This document shows positions 8,598 through 18,613 of a stretch of DNA of 64,000 nucleotides, in pieces. The notes beneath the pieces are model-generated. The model did not search any database. It was not told the origin of the DNA and was given only the letters and a program-made list of their open reading frames with translations. A program made the position numbers and the translations under genes. Positions within the stretch are counted from its first letter, which is position 1, and each line of letters starts with the position of its first letter. The DNA comes from CAWABB01 sp963780165 (lineage in GTDB: Bacteria > Bacteroidota > Ignavibacteria > UBA10030 > UBA6906), in contig CAWABB010000006.1 in NCBI GenBank assembly GCA_963780165.1, positions 1-64,000 of the forward strand, written 5' to 3'.

Positions 8598-9664
8598 TCT
8601 TGCTCCTTGGATGTATACTTGATGGTAGCGTTGAACATTTCTGAACGCTTGCGCAGAATCTCCGCGACGTTTGCCGAGTCTTGCCCCGAGAGCGTGGACG
8701 CCTGCCACTGCCGCACGCCGATCGGGATGAATCTGTAGCTCACGCTGTCACCGGAGAACGCGGCTTCGAAGACCGCGGTGTCGTAGGTGTGGCGTGCATT
8801 TCCACCGAAGATGAAGTTGCCCAGCGAATAGACGATCACGCCGTTATTGTACTGCTCGACTCCCTGGAGCACGTGCGGATGATGCCCGATGATCAGGTCG
8901 GCACCCGCCCCGATGACCGCGTGTCCGAAGTTCACGTACTTCGGCTCGGGATACTCCGCCTTCTCCTCGCCCCAGTGGAGCGTCACGATAACGAAATCGG
9001 CTCTCTCCCTCGATCGGGCCCGCTCGATGTCCTTCGCGATGAGACGCACCCCGCGTTGCGCGACGCCGGGCGAATCCGCGGTCGCCACGGGAGCTTCGTC
9101 CCCCCCGTAGTAGCCAAGGAACGCGAACCTGCGCCCTCCCAGTTCCATCACGACGGGTCGGTGGGCTTCCTGCCTGGTCCGGCCGGCACCCACATGCATG
9201 ATGCCAGCGGAATCCAGGTTCGCGATCGTGTCAAAGAACCCGACCTCACCGAAGTCGAAGATGTGATTGTTCGCCAGGTTGACAATGTCGATCCCGGCGT
9301 CCTTGATTGCCCCGACGTACGAGGGGCGCATCCGGAAATTGTACGGCTTCTCGACCTTCGTGCCCCGGTCGGTAATGGGGCATTCGAGGTTCACCATCGC
9401 GATGTCGGCGTCGCGCAGGACGGCAAAGTCCTTGAACGCAAGTCCGGCGTTGGTGTCGGCCGCGATCTCGTAGTTGCCGGCCAGGAGAAGGTCACCCGCG
9501 AACCGGAGCACGACCGGGCGATCCTGGGCGCGCGATTGCGTGCCCGCTCCGCACACGAGGAGCGCCGCCAGGAGAACTGCGAGCCGCCCGGAACATTCCG
9601 GGAGCACGCGCGATTTGAGCCATCCCCCGGCATTCATTTCCGCCATCTTCATCGCCGCGTCCAC
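8594..9664 (-). CDS. CapA-like (PGA_cap) metallophosphatase-fold protein, secreted
   Basis: 356 residues (or 346 from an internal ATG at 9634, which gives a cleaner leader). Signal peptide around residues 26-46 (LAVLLAALLVCGAGTQSRAQ). The CapA/calcineurin-like motifs are present: FAGDLLLAG, MVNLECPITD, NLANNHIFDFGE, VTLHWGEE, IIGHHPHVLQGVE and VYSLGNFIF. Relatives take part in poly-gamma-glutamate capsule synthesis or act as periplasmic phosphoesterases. No other capsule genes (capB/capC) lie nearby, so the substrate is open. The gene follows the acyl-CoA dehydrogenase with no gap and overlaps lemA by four bases, giving one transcription unit. Confidence 0.85.
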   Translation of the reverse strand: MDAAMKMAEMNAGGWLKSRVLPECSGRLAVLLAALLVCGAGTQSRAQDRPVVLRFAGDLLLAGNYEIAADTNAGLAFKDFAVLRDADIAMVNLECPITDRGTKVEKPYNFRMRPSYVGAIKDAGIDIVNLANNHIFDFGEVGFFDTIANLDSAGIMHVGAGRTRQEAHRPVVMELGGRRFAFLGYYGGDEAPVATADSPGVAQRGVRLIAKDIERARSRERADFVIVTLHWGEEKAEYPEPKYVNFGHAVIGAGADLIIGHHPHVLQGVEQYNNGVIVYSLGNFIFGGNARHTYDTAVFEAAFSGDSVSYRFIPIGVRQWQASTLSGQDSANVAEILRKRSEMFNATIKYTSKEQE

Positions 9665-10804
9665 TTACTTCAGCAGCGACCGGGCGATGACGACCCGCTG
9701 GATCTCCGAGGTGCCCTCGTAGATCTCGGTGATCTTCGCGTCGCGAAGGTAACGCTCCACGAGGTACTCCTGGACATACCCGTAGCCGCCGTGGATCTGG
9801 ATCGCCTCGAGCGCATTCTGGACGGCCACCTTCGACGCAAGCAGCTTTGCCATCGCCGCGGCCTGACCGTACGGCTTCTCAGCATCCTTCAAGGCCGCGG
9901 CCTGGAACGTGACGAGCCGCGCGGCCTCGAGGTTCGTGGCCATGTCCGCAATCTTGAACTGGATCGCCTGCAGCTCCGCGATCGGACGGTCGAACGCCTT
10001 CCGCTGCTTCGAATACGCTATCGACGCATCCACGCTCGCCTGCGCGATGCCGAGCGCCTGAGACGCGATGCCGATCCGCCCGCCGTCGAGCGTCTTCATC
10101 GCAAACCTGAACCCGTCGCCCTCCGCGCCGATCCTGTTTGCGGCAGGGACCCGGCAATCGGTGAACGAGAGCGAGACCGTGTCGGAGCTCCGGATGCCGA
10201 GCTTCTTCTCTTTCCTGGCGACGTTGAACCCGGGCGTCCCCTTCTCCACCATGAACGTGCTGATGCCGTGCGAGCCTTTGGACGGATCCGTCGCAGCCAT
10301 CACCAGCACCACGTCGGCGGTCGAGCCGTTTGTGATCCAGTTCTTGGTTCCGTTCAGGATGTATGCGTCGCCGTCGCGGGTCGCGACCGTGCGCTGGTTG
10401 GAGGCATCGCTCCCGGCCTCGGGCTCGGACAGCGCGAACGCGCCGAGCTTCTTCCCGGACGCCAGGTCGCGAAGGAACCGCTCTTTCTGCTCGTCGGTCC
10501 CGTGCTTGTTGATGCCGTAGCAGACGAGCGAGTTGTTCACGGACATGATCACGCCGAGGGAGGCATCCGCTTTCGAAATCTCGATCATCGCCAGCACGTA
10601 GCTGACCGTGTCCAGTCCGGCTCCTCCCCACTCTTCCGGGACCATCATGCCCATGAACCCGAGCTCGCCGAGCTCCTTCACGAGGTCGTGGGGAAAGACG
10701 GAGTGTTCATCCCGCTCGACGGCGCCCGGCGCAACGCGATCCTGCGCAAACTTCCGGGCGGTTTCCTGGATGAGGAGATGGGTTTCGCTGAAGGAAAAGT
10801 CCAT
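9665..10804 (-). CDS. Acyl-CoA dehydrogenase (short-chain/butyryl type)
   Basis: 379 residues, the normal length. FAD-dependent oxidation of short acyl-CoA to 2-enoyl-CoA in the cytoplasm. Motifs: ALSEPEAGSDASN (FAD and substrate contact), WITNGSTADVVLV, the Arg-rich ERYLRDAKITEIYEGTSE near the C-terminus with the catalytic Glu of EIYEGT at residue 363, as in short-chain enzymes, and IHGGYGYVQEY. It is the third gene of a thiolase - hydroxyacyl-CoA dehydrogenase - acyl-CoA dehydrogenase run reading leftward. No EtfA/EtfB or enoyl-CoA hydratase genes are in the window, so electron acceptor and hydratase must be encoded elsewhere. Confidence 0.93.
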   Translation of the reverse strand: MDFSFSETHLLIQETARKFAQDRVAPGAVERDEHSVFPHDLVKELGELGFMGMMVPEEWGGAGLDTVSYVLAMIEISKADASLGVIMSVNNSLVCYGINKHGTDEQKERFLRDLASGKKLGAFALSEPEAGSDASNQRTVATRDGDAYILNGTKNWITNGSTADVVLVMAATDPSKGSHGISTFMVEKGTPGFNVARKEKKLGIRSSDTVSLSFTDCRVPAANRIGAEGDGFRFAMKTLDGGRIGIASQALGIAQASVDASIAYSKQRKAFDRPIAELQAIQFKIADMATNLEAARLVTFQAAALKDAEKPYGQAAAMAKLLASKVAVQNALEAIQIHGGYGYVQEYLVERYLRDAKITEIYEGTSEIQRVVIARSLLK

Positions 10805-10866
10805 GGTAGAAGTCGATTTCTGATATCAGATATCGGACGTTCGATACCTGGGATCGCTGGTTGTGG

Positions 10867-11718
10867 TCAATAGGTGTAGAAGCCCCGGCCGGTCTTCTTG
10901 CCCAGGTGGCCGGCGGCGACCATCTTCTTCAGGAGCGGACAGGGGCGATACTTCGAGTCGCCGAGCCCCTCGTACAGCACGTTCATGATCGCAAGGCAGA
11001 CGTCCAGCCCGATGAAATCCGCCAGCGTCAGCGGTCCCATCGGATGCGCCATCCCGAGCTTCATGATGTCATCGATCGCCCTGGGCGTCGCGACACCCTC
11101 CATGACGCAGTAGACGGCTTCGTTGATCATCGGCATCAGCACGCGGTTCGCAACGAATCCCGGGAAATCGTTGACCTCCACGGGCGTCTTCTCGAGCGCC
11201 GCACAGAGCTGCATGACCGTTGCGACCGTCTCGTCGGACGTCGCAAGGCCCCGGATCACCTCCACGAGCTTCATGATCGGCACGGGATTCATGAAGTGCA
11301 TCCCGATGAACTTCTCCGGTCGCGCCGTCAGAGCCGCCAGCTCGGTGATCGAAATGGACGACGTGTTCGAGGCGAGCACCGCGTCCGCCGGCGCGGCGGC
11401 GTCCACCGTCTTGATCACGCTCTCCTTGACCGCCCGGTTCTCCGTCACCGCCTCGATGACGATCTGAGCGTCAGCAACCCCTGCCTTCAGATCCGTGCTC
11501 GTTTTGATGTGAGCGAGCGTGGAGGCTTTCGCGTCTTCGGTCAGCGTCCCTTTCTTGACCTGGCGGTCAAGGTTCGAGGTGATGGTCGCGACCGCCCTGT
11601 CAAGGAATGCCTGCTGCACATCGATCAGCCGCACGTCAAAGCCGTGCTGGGCGAAGACATGCGCGATGCCGTTCCCCATCGTCCCGCCGCCGATCACCGC
11701 AACTCGCCGAATTTCCAT
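10867..11718 (-). CDS. 3-hydroxybutyryl-CoA dehydrogenase
   Basis: 283 residues, the standard single-domain length. NAD(P)-dependent interconversion of 3-hydroxyacyl-CoA and acetoacyl-CoA. A Rossmann dinucleotide motif lies at residues 9-16 (IGGGTMGNG). HFMNPVP holds the conserved His (141), and the C-terminal dimer domain contains FPGFVANRVLMPMINEA, MKLGMAHPMGPL and LGKKTGRGFYTY, all hallmarks of the family. It sits 87 bases after the thiolase and 62 before the dehydrogenase. Direction (fatty acid or butyrate oxidation versus synthesis) cannot be told from the sequence. Confidence 0.94.
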   Translation of the reverse strand: MEIRRVAVIGGGTMGNGIAHVFAQHGFDVRLIDVQQAFLDRAVATITSNLDRQVKKGTLTEDAKASTLAHIKTSTDLKAGVADAQIVIEAVTENRAVKESVIKTVDAAAPADAVLASNTSSISITELAALTARPEKFIGMHFMNPVPIMKLVEVIRGLATSDETVATVMQLCAALEKTPVEVNDFPGFVANRVLMPMINEAVYCVMEGVATPRAIDDIMKLGMAHPMGPLTLADFIGLDVCLAIMNVLYEGLGDSKYRPCPLLKKMVAAGHLGKKTGRGFYTY

Positions 11719-11805
11719 ACGTCACCTGTGAAGTCTTCTAAGGGGTTCGAAGCCCGAACGTCGAAGCCTGGACATCGCAGATCGAGTACTGTGGACTCCC
11801 AATTC

Positions 11806-12987
11806 TCAATTCATTCTTTCCACGATCACCGCGCTCGCCTCTCCACCCCCGATGCAGAGCGTCGCCAGGCCGCGCTTGAGTCCACGCTGCTGGAGCGCGT
11901 GCAGGAGCGTGACAAGGATGCGTGCTCCGCTTGCGCCGATCGGATGTCCGAGCGCGATCGCGCCGCCGTTCACATTCACCTTCGCAGGATCGAGACCCGC
12001 CATCCGGTTCGTGATCAGCGCCACAACCGCGAACGCCTCGTTCACCTCGAACAGGTCGATGTCGTCGACGGTCATGCCGGCCTTCTGCAGGATCTTCGGA
12101 ATCACGTCCGCGGGGGCCGTCGTGAACCATTCGGGCTTCTTCGCAGCCGACGCCTGCGCGACGATCCTGGCCAGCGGCTTCAGTCCGAGCAAGCGCGCGT
12201 GATCGGCGGTAGTCAGCACCAGCGCCGCCGCTCCGTCGCTGATCTTCGACGCGTTTGCGGCCGTGATCGTTCCATCTTTCTGGAACGCGGGTTTGAGCTG
12301 AGGGATCTTCTCGAAGTTGGTTCGGGTGACGTCCTCGTCGTCGACGACCATCTGTGACTCGCCTTTCGGCCCCTTCACTTCAACGCCGACGATCTCCGTC
12401 TTGAACTTCCCCTCTTTCTGCGCAGCCTGGGCGCGCTTGTAGCTCTCGATCGCAAAATGATCCTGCGCCTCGCGCGGTACGTCGCACTCCTTCGCACACA
12501 GCTCTCCGGCCATCCCCATGAGGTACTTGTTGTACACGTCGTAGAGCCCGTCCTTGATCATCGCGTCTACGAGCTCTCCGTGCCCCATGCGGTACCCTTC
12601 CCGCGCCTTCTCGAGCAGGTACGGGATGTTCGACATGCTTTCCATGCCGCCGCTGACAACGACCCGCGCATCCCCGAGGCGGATCGCCTGGGCGCCGAGC
12701 ATGACTGCCTTCAGGCCGGACCCGCACACTTTGTTGACGGTCATGGTTTCGACGCTCGGTGGAAGTCCCGCAAAAATCGCTGCCTGGCGGGCAGGAGCCT
12801 GGCCGAGGCCGGCGCCAACGACGTTCCCCATGATGACTTCGTCCACATCTTCCGGCTTGAGTCCGGCCCGTTTGACCGCCTCTTTGACGGCAATCGCGCC
12901 GAGCTGCGTCGCGGTGAACGAACTGAGAGAGCCCCTGAAGCTGCCTACGGGTGTGCGGCATGCGCTGACGATGACAACGTCGTTCAT
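11806..12987 (-). CDS. Acetyl-CoA acetyltransferase (thiolase)
   Basis: 393 residues. Condenses or cleaves acetoacetyl-CoA. The three catalytic landmarks are present: the acylated Cys88 in NKVCGSGLKAV, His348 in GHPIGASGAR, and Cys378 in CIGGGEASA. The N-terminal VIVSACRTPVGSFRG is typical of biosynthetic/degradative thiolase II. First gene of the three-gene acyl-CoA module. Its start is about 130 bases beyond the end of rho, so it may have its own promoter; none was clear by eye. Confidence 0.95.
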   Translation of the reverse strand: MNDVVIVSACRTPVGSFRGSLSSFTATQLGAIAVKEAVKRAGLKPEDVDEVIMGNVVGAGLGQAPARQAAIFAGLPPSVETMTVNKVCGSGLKAVMLGAQAIRLGDARVVVSGGMESMSNIPYLLEKAREGYRMGHGELVDAMIKDGLYDVYNKYLMGMAGELCAKECDVPREAQDHFAIESYKRAQAAQKEGKFKTEIVGVEVKGPKGESQMVVDDEDVTRTNFEKIPQLKPAFQKDGTITAANASKISDGAAALVLTTADHARLLGLKPLARIVAQASAAKKPEWFTTAPADVIPKILQKAGMTVDDIDLFEVNEAFAVVALITNRMAGLDPAKVNVNGGAIALGHPIGASGARILVTLLHALQQRGLKRGLATLCIGGGEASAVIVERMN

Positions 12988-13119
12988 GGCTGTCAGGCTC
13001 TTAGGAGTGGTGGGATAAAGTGAAGTGTTTGATAGTAAGGGAAAAGGGGCGAAAAAACAACGGTCCGCGCTCGCAAGGGTGCAGGCACGGACCGTGAGGT
13101 ATGATCGCTATCAGCCGGA

Positions 13120-14373
<1,254 letters not shown>

Positions 14374-14477
14374 GGATAACGCGCCTTTCGAGATGGGAGG
14401 TACTTTTGCGGCCGAATGGGCCTAACAGGGTTGGAAAATGTGGAACGAATAGGATGGGGACGTTGGATAGTTGCTAA

Positions 14478-14506
14478 AATGTACAGGTAACTGGGGGAAA
14501 TGTCAA
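14478..14506 (-). promoter_or_regulatory. Sigma70-type promoter of rho
   Basis: On the minus strand TTGACA (14501-14506), a 17-base spacer and TACATT (14478-14483). Transcription would begin near 14,471, about 100 bases before the rho ATG. Confidence 0.7.
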
Positions 14507-14524
14507 GCCTTTTTCACGCATACC

Positions 14525-14558
14525 AGGACGTCAGCATAGCAGGACGTCAGGCTGACGT
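14525..14558. promoter_or_regulatory. Repeated GACGTC boxes upstream of rho promoter
   Basis: Two exact copies of AGGACGTCAG (14525-14534 and 14541-14550), 16 bases apart start to start, followed by an inverted half (CTGACGT, 14552-14558). They end about 19 bases upstream of the rho -35 box. Each contains the palindrome GACGTC. The position suits a regulator-binding site; no regulator is identified. Confidence 0.4.
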
Positions 14559-14647
14559 GGCCTCGATTCCCCAAAACCACGCTGAATTTCTTCAGTAAGT
14601 CGAATCTTGCGAATGGGGGCCAGGCCGCCTCTCTTGCCGCGGTGGCC

Positions 14648-15262
14648 CTAGATGAGGCGATGAGACGTGAAGGAGCGTACAAGCACCCCCTTTGTGCGTC
14701 GAATCGCGGCGATATCCGTCAGCAAGACGGCTTCCAGGCCCAGGCCCCGGGCAAAGTCTATGGCGGGGATGAAGTCGGCGTCTGATGTCGCCAGCAGTAT
14801 TCTGCCTGCAGCCTTCCGTATGGAAAGCTTGGCGACGTCGAGTCCGATCTTCATATCCACCTGCTTCTGCGAGAGAATGGGCTCAAAATCCGAATCCTCG
14901 ATCGGCCTGGGGGCGGCGAGGAGGCGAGTGACGGCCGTTCCCTTCAACGTCCAGCCGTCAAAGGACAGGTGCCCTCTTCGATACTTGAAGAATGAGCTGT
15001 TCTGCATTTCCTCCTGGAACGCCATGGCTTGCGCGTACACTCGCGTACGCGCAAAATCAAAACTCGCTTCCGAAACCGGCAGCTCTCTCTTCCCGCCAAA
15101 GGGGGGACAGTCATAGTACAACACCTGCCCTACGATGGTCTCATCTTTGAGCGGGATTGACTTGCAGAACAGTTCGAGATCGCGGACGCTCGGCCAGTGT
15201 CCCAGCTTTCTCCTCAACACTCTTCTGGTGAAATCGCCATCGAGAAGAATGGCAACATCCAT
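14648..15262 (-). CDS. NYN-domain (PIN-like) RNase, LabA/DUF88 type
   Basis: 204 residues; ATG at 15262 with GGAGG at 5-6 bases. The fold is the NYN/PIN-like nuclease: AILLDGD at the first strand (Asp8, Asp10), KQVDMKIGLDVAKL (Asp136, Asp142), and LLATSDADFIPAI (Ser160, Asp161, Asp163), the acidic residues that bind metal in the active site, then AVLLTDI. Such proteins are probable single-metal RNases acting on tRNA or mRNA. It is monocistronic with a strong promoter and a hairpin in its leader. The target RNA cannot be inferred. Confidence 0.82.
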   Translation of the reverse strand: MDVAILLDGDFTRRVLRRKLGHWPSVRDLELFCKSIPLKDETIVGQVLYYDCPPFGGKRELPVSEASFDFARTRVYAQAMAFQEEMQNSSFFKYRRGHLSFDGWTLKGTAVTRLLAAPRPIEDSDFEPILSQKQVDMKIGLDVAKLSIRKAAGRILLATSDADFIPAIDFARGLGLEAVLLTDIAAIRRTKGVLVRSFTSHRLI

Positions 15263-15283
15263 ATGCGCCTCCAGGAAAACAGT

Positions 15284-15314
15284 GAACCCCCCGCACGACT
15301 AGTACGGAGGGTTC
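15284..15314 (-). promoter_or_regulatory. Leader hairpin just upstream of NYN ribosome site
   Basis: GAACCC (15284-15289) pairs with GGGTTC (15309-15314), with further C/G pairing inside. The structure lies between the promoter at 15373-15401 and the GGAGG of the NYN gene, about 10 bases from the latter, where it could affect translation or mRNA stability. Confidence 0.4.
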
Positions 15315-15372
15315 TGTGCCGGCCTACCGGCGTTGCGGATTGGGCTTGTTGCCAAGCCGTAAAGCATGAATA

Positions 15373-15401
15373 AAGATACACCGGGGCCGCCCGTTTGTCA
15401 A
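15373..15401 (-). promoter_or_regulatory. Sigma70-type promoter of the NYN gene
   Basis: Perfect TTGACA (15396-15401), 17-base spacer, TATCTT (15373-15378) on the minus strand; predicted start near 15,366. The remainder of 15,263-15,619 shows no gene: a 106-codon frame there has no family features and runs across this promoter. Confidence 0.7.
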
Positions 15402-15619
15402 TAGGGTATTCCCTTGCATTACGAGCAGTTTCGCACGCAGCAGCAGGCTTTTCAATGTCGGGCCCGTGAGACGGGATATGTCCACCGGGAGGGCAGACCC
15501 GGAGCCTGGTGCCCCACCAACTCGCTGGTTATGCAGACGAATGGTCATCCCGCGTCGGCGGGACTCGTTCCAGGCATCAACAACCCATCGGCACCTTATG
15601 AGGATCTTGCAGGAACAGT

Positions 15620-16902
15620 CTAGCGAACACCAAGGGCGGTGCACGCCTCGCCGACCACGTAATGGGACCCCGCGATCAGCACCCGCCCCTTCCCCGCCTT
15701 CCGGATGCCGGAGGCAACCGTGCCGCCGAGGACGGTTCCGATCCCCATGCCTTCAGCCACCCGCTTGAGCCTCTGCGCCGACAAGGCCCGGGCATTTGCC
15801 GGCGCCACCGCGATCAGGCGACCCGTGACCGGCTTCAACTCTTTCAGCATCCCGCGATAGTCCTTGTCCTTCATGACGCCGAAGACCACCGTCAGAGGCT
15901 CATGCACGGTTTTGCGGAGCGTCGCGACAAGCGCACGTACGCCGTCGGGATTATGCGCGACGTCGAGCAGGTACTTTCCGCCGGGTCCGACCCGCTGGAG
16001 CCGTCCCCGCAGACCGGTGTATGACCTGACCCCCGCGAGCCCCCTTGCGGCAGCCGCGCTCTTCAGCCGCGGGAACAGCCGGCGGAACCGCGGATCCTTC
16101 AGGAGCACATCGAGCGCCGCAATTGCCAGCCGTGCGTTGGTCCGCTGATGCAGTCCGGGGAGGCCGAGTCGGACGTTGTGAACCTTGAGCTGTCCCCCCT
16201 CATAGTTACTCGCCCGGGGGCGGATTTTTGATCCAGCCGGATGACCCGCCGCGCCTGATAGAACGTGGCCTTCCGCCGTCTGGCGATGGCCTTCAGTACG
16301 CGAAGCACATTCCGGTCCTCTGAGGCGGTCACAACCGGCGTGCGCGGCTTGATGATTCCGCCCTTCTCGCGGGCGATCTTGCGCAGGGTGTTGCCGAGGT
16401 ACTCCTGGTGGTCGAGCGCCACGTTGGTGATCACGCTGATCATGGGCCGGACGACGTTCGTGGCATCGAGTCTCCCGCCCAGGCCCGTCTCGATCACCGC
16501 GACATCCACGCCTTGCTCCGCGAACCAACAGAATGCTATCGCCGTGGTAGCTTCGAAGAACGTGGCCTTGGTCTTCTGGATGGCCGGCCGGAGCATCTTC
16601 GTAATGCGGACGATCTCCGCATCCGGAATCTGCCGGCCGTCGATCCGGATCCGTTCGTTGAACCGCTCGAGATGCGGCGATGTGTAGAGCCCGGTTCTGT
16701 ATCCCGCGCTCATGAAGCAGGAGGCGATGAACGAGGAGGTGGAGCCTTTGCCGTTCGTACCGGCGATGTGGATCGAGGAAAATCCGCGTTCCGGATTGCC
16801 CGCGGCCCGAACGAGCGTGCGGACGTTTCGCAATCCCAGCTTCATCCCGCGGTACTGAAGGGAGTAGAGAAACGAGAGCGTGGAGTGGTACGTGGACATC
16901 AA
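15620..16902 (-). CDS. folC: Folylpolyglutamate/dihydrofolate synthase, one frame shift
   Basis: Mur-ligase-type enzyme adding glutamate to folates in an ATP-dependent reaction. N-terminal part (from 16902): YSLQYRGMKLGL, P-loop HIAGTNGKGSTSSF, YTSPHLERFNERI, FFEATTAIAFCWFA, ETGLGGRLDATN, ITNVALDHQEYLG. After about residue 228 the frame breaks: the C-terminal domain (YEGGQLKVHN, LPGLHQRTNA, LLDVAHNPDGV, VVFGVMKDKDY, IAGSHYVVGE) continues in another frame to 15620. One extra base in the G5 run at 16216-16220 restores the reading, which points to a homopolymer sequencing error. The start overlaps the pyrD stop, closing the TPR-pyrK-pyrD-folC operon. Confidence 0.88.
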
Positions 16903-17843
16903 AGCCAGCTATCCAGTACCGAGACGCCGGCCTGCGCATCCACGGCGCCGACCAGCTCCCCGACATCCGCCACACCGGCCTGTTCGCAGTACTCGACGAT
17001 CCCCTGGGCGATCTTGATCCCCGCCGCGGGGTCGATGAAGTTCGCGGTGCCGACCTGCACGGCCGTTGCGCCGGCCAGGAAGAATTCGATCGCGTCGTGC
17101 GCGTTCATGATCCCGCCGATGCCGATCACCGGGATCTTCACTGCCCGCGCCGTCTCGTACACCTTGGCGATCGCGACAGGCCGAATGGCCGGACCCGAGA
17201 GCCCCCCTGTCACGGTCGCGAGCAGCGGGCGGCGGGTCTTGATGTCGATCGCCATGCCGATCAGCGTGTTGATGACCGAGACCGCGTCGGCTCCCTCTGC
17301 CTCGACCGCCCTGGCGAACTCGGAGATGTGCGTGACGTTCGGCGTCAGCTTGATGATGAGCGGCTTCTTCGTCCGCGCGCGGAGGCGCCTGGTGATCTCG
17401 CCCGTCATCGGACAGCTCGTCCCGAAGTTGAGCCCTCCCTCCCTCACGTTGGGGCAGGAGACGTTGATCTCGTAGGCGTCGATGTCTCCGGTTCCCTCGA
17501 GGATGTCCAGCACCTCACAGTACTCGTCGATCGAGCTCGCGGCGATGTTCCCGACGACCGCAGTGCTCAGCGCCCGAAGAAACGGGAGCTTCTCCTTGAC
17601 GAACCGGTGCACGCCGATGTTCGCCAGGCCGATTGAGTTGAGCATGCCGGAGGGCGTCTCGACGATGCGGGGCGGAGGATTGCCGGGGCGCGGCTTGAGC
17701 GAGAGCGACTTCGTGAGGATCCCGCCGAGCCTGTTGACGTCCGCGAGCTCGACCACGTCGTCGCCGTACCCGTAGGTCCCGGAGGCCACGAGGACCCGGT
17801 TCTTGAATTCGACGCCCGCCAGCGTGAACGAGGTTTTCACCAT
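16899..17843 (-). CDS. pyrD: Dihydroorotate dehydrogenase B, catalytic subunit
   Basis: 314 residues from the ATG at 17843, chosen because it lies two bases after the pyrK stop. Class 1B DHODH: oxidises dihydroorotate to orotate using FMN and passes electrons to PyrK and NAD. Features: FKNRVLVASGTYGYG, SLKPRPGNPPPRI, YEINVSCPNVREGG with the active-site Cys of the class 1 loop (NFGTSCPM), IIKLTPNV, INTLIGMAIDI, TGGLSGPAIRPVA, and FMN phosphate-binding GIGGIMNAHDAIEF and GATAVQVGTANF. The upstream in-frame extension to 17891 lies inside pyrK and was rejected. Confidence 0.96.
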   Translation of the reverse strand: MVKTSFTLAGVEFKNRVLVASGTYGYGDDVVELADVNRLGGILTKSLSLKPRPGNPPPRIVETPSGMLNSIGLANIGVHRFVKEKLPFLRALSTAVVGNIAASSIDEYCEVLDILEGTGDIDAYEINVSCPNVREGGLNFGTSCPMTGEITRRLRARTKKPLIIKLTPNVTHISEFARAVEAEGADAVSVINTLIGMAIDIKTRRPLLATVTGGLSGPAIRPVAIAKVYETARAVKIPVIGIGGIMNAHDAIEFFLAGATAVQVGTANFIDPAAGIKIAQGIVEYCEQAGVADVGELVGAVDAQAGVSVLDSWL

Positions 17844-17845
17844 GG

Positions 17846-18613
17846 CTAGATCCTGATCTTCTCGATATCGAACACCGGTCCGTCCTTGCACATCAGCGCG
17901 TACTTCTTTTCCGTGCCCGTCAGCTCCACTGGACAGCCCTGGCAGATGCCGATACCGCAGGCCATCGGACCTTCCAGCGAGACCTCACATGGAATGCCTT
18001 TGGTGCGGGCGAACTCCGCCACGGCACGGAGCATGGGGGTAGGGCCGCAGGCGAAGATTTTTGGGGCCGGGACCTGCCGCTTCGTGAGCTCCGCGCGCAG
18101 GAGATCCACGACCGTTCCCCGGAATCCGAGGCTGCCGTCGTCAGTCGCGATGAGGGGATTCTCCAGGTGCTCCTGCACGACCTGCCTGGCGTTGCGTCCG
18201 CCGAGGAACGTCATCACCCGCTTCCCCGCGGCCTTGAGGCCGGAAGTCGCTATCGGAAGCGGGGCCACGCCGAGGCCGCCGCCGACAAGCAGTCCGGTCG
18301 TAAAGGAGGGATCGTTGAGCGAGTATGGAACCCCAAGCGGGCCGAGCACGTCGAGGACATCCCCGGCGACCTTCCTGCGCAGCAGCGTCGTCCCCTTTCC
18401 GACGATATTGAAGATCAATTCCATGTTCCCGTCGTCGGTGCGATAGGCACTGAAGGGTCGCCGCAGCAGCGGGTCGTACCCGTCGGCGACCTTGATGTTG
18501 AGGAACTGTCCGGCTTTGATCGAAGCGGCGAGGTCGGGGGCGAGGAATCGAATGACGAAGATGTTCTCCCCTACTTCCCTGACTCCCGCGACGAGATAGA
18601 GGCCCTGTGTCAT
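17846..18613 (-). CDS. pyrK: Dihydroorotate dehydrogenase B, electron-transfer subunit
   Basis: 255 residues. Ferredoxin-reductase-like subunit: FAD-binding barrel (LNIKVADGYDPLLRRPFSAYR), NAD-binding half (LLVGGGLGVAPLPIA, FACGPTPMLRAV), and the C-terminal 2Fe-2S motif with four Cys (MACGIGICQGCPVE ... LMCKDGPVFD). It carries electrons from PyrD FMN to NAD. Its ATG overlaps the stop of the TPR lipoprotein gene (ATGA), an unusual upstream partner for pyrimidine genes. Confidence 0.95.
   Translation of the reverse strand: MTQGLYLVAGVREVGENIFVIRFLAPDLAASIKAGQFLNIKVADGYDPLLRRPFSAYRTDDGNMELIFNIVGKGTTLLRRKVAGDVLDVLGPLGVPYSLNDPSFTTGLLVGGGLGVAPLPIATSGLKAAGKRVMTFLGGRNARQVVQEHLENPLIATDDGSLGFRGTVVDLLRAELTKRQVPAPKIFACGPTPMLRAVAEFARTKGIPCEVSLEGPMACGIGICQGCPVELTGTEKKYALMCKDGPVFDIEKIRI

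Noticed and set aside
8681..12357. Long plus-strand open frames (730 and 498 codons) over CapA, acyl-CoA dehydrogenase, HBD and thiolase
   Set aside because: They are antisense shadows of high-G/C genes; their translations are Arg/Asp/His-rich without any family features.
15324..15644. 106-codon minus-strand frame
   Set aside because: Crosses the NYN promoter and the end of folC, has no ribosome site and no family resemblance.
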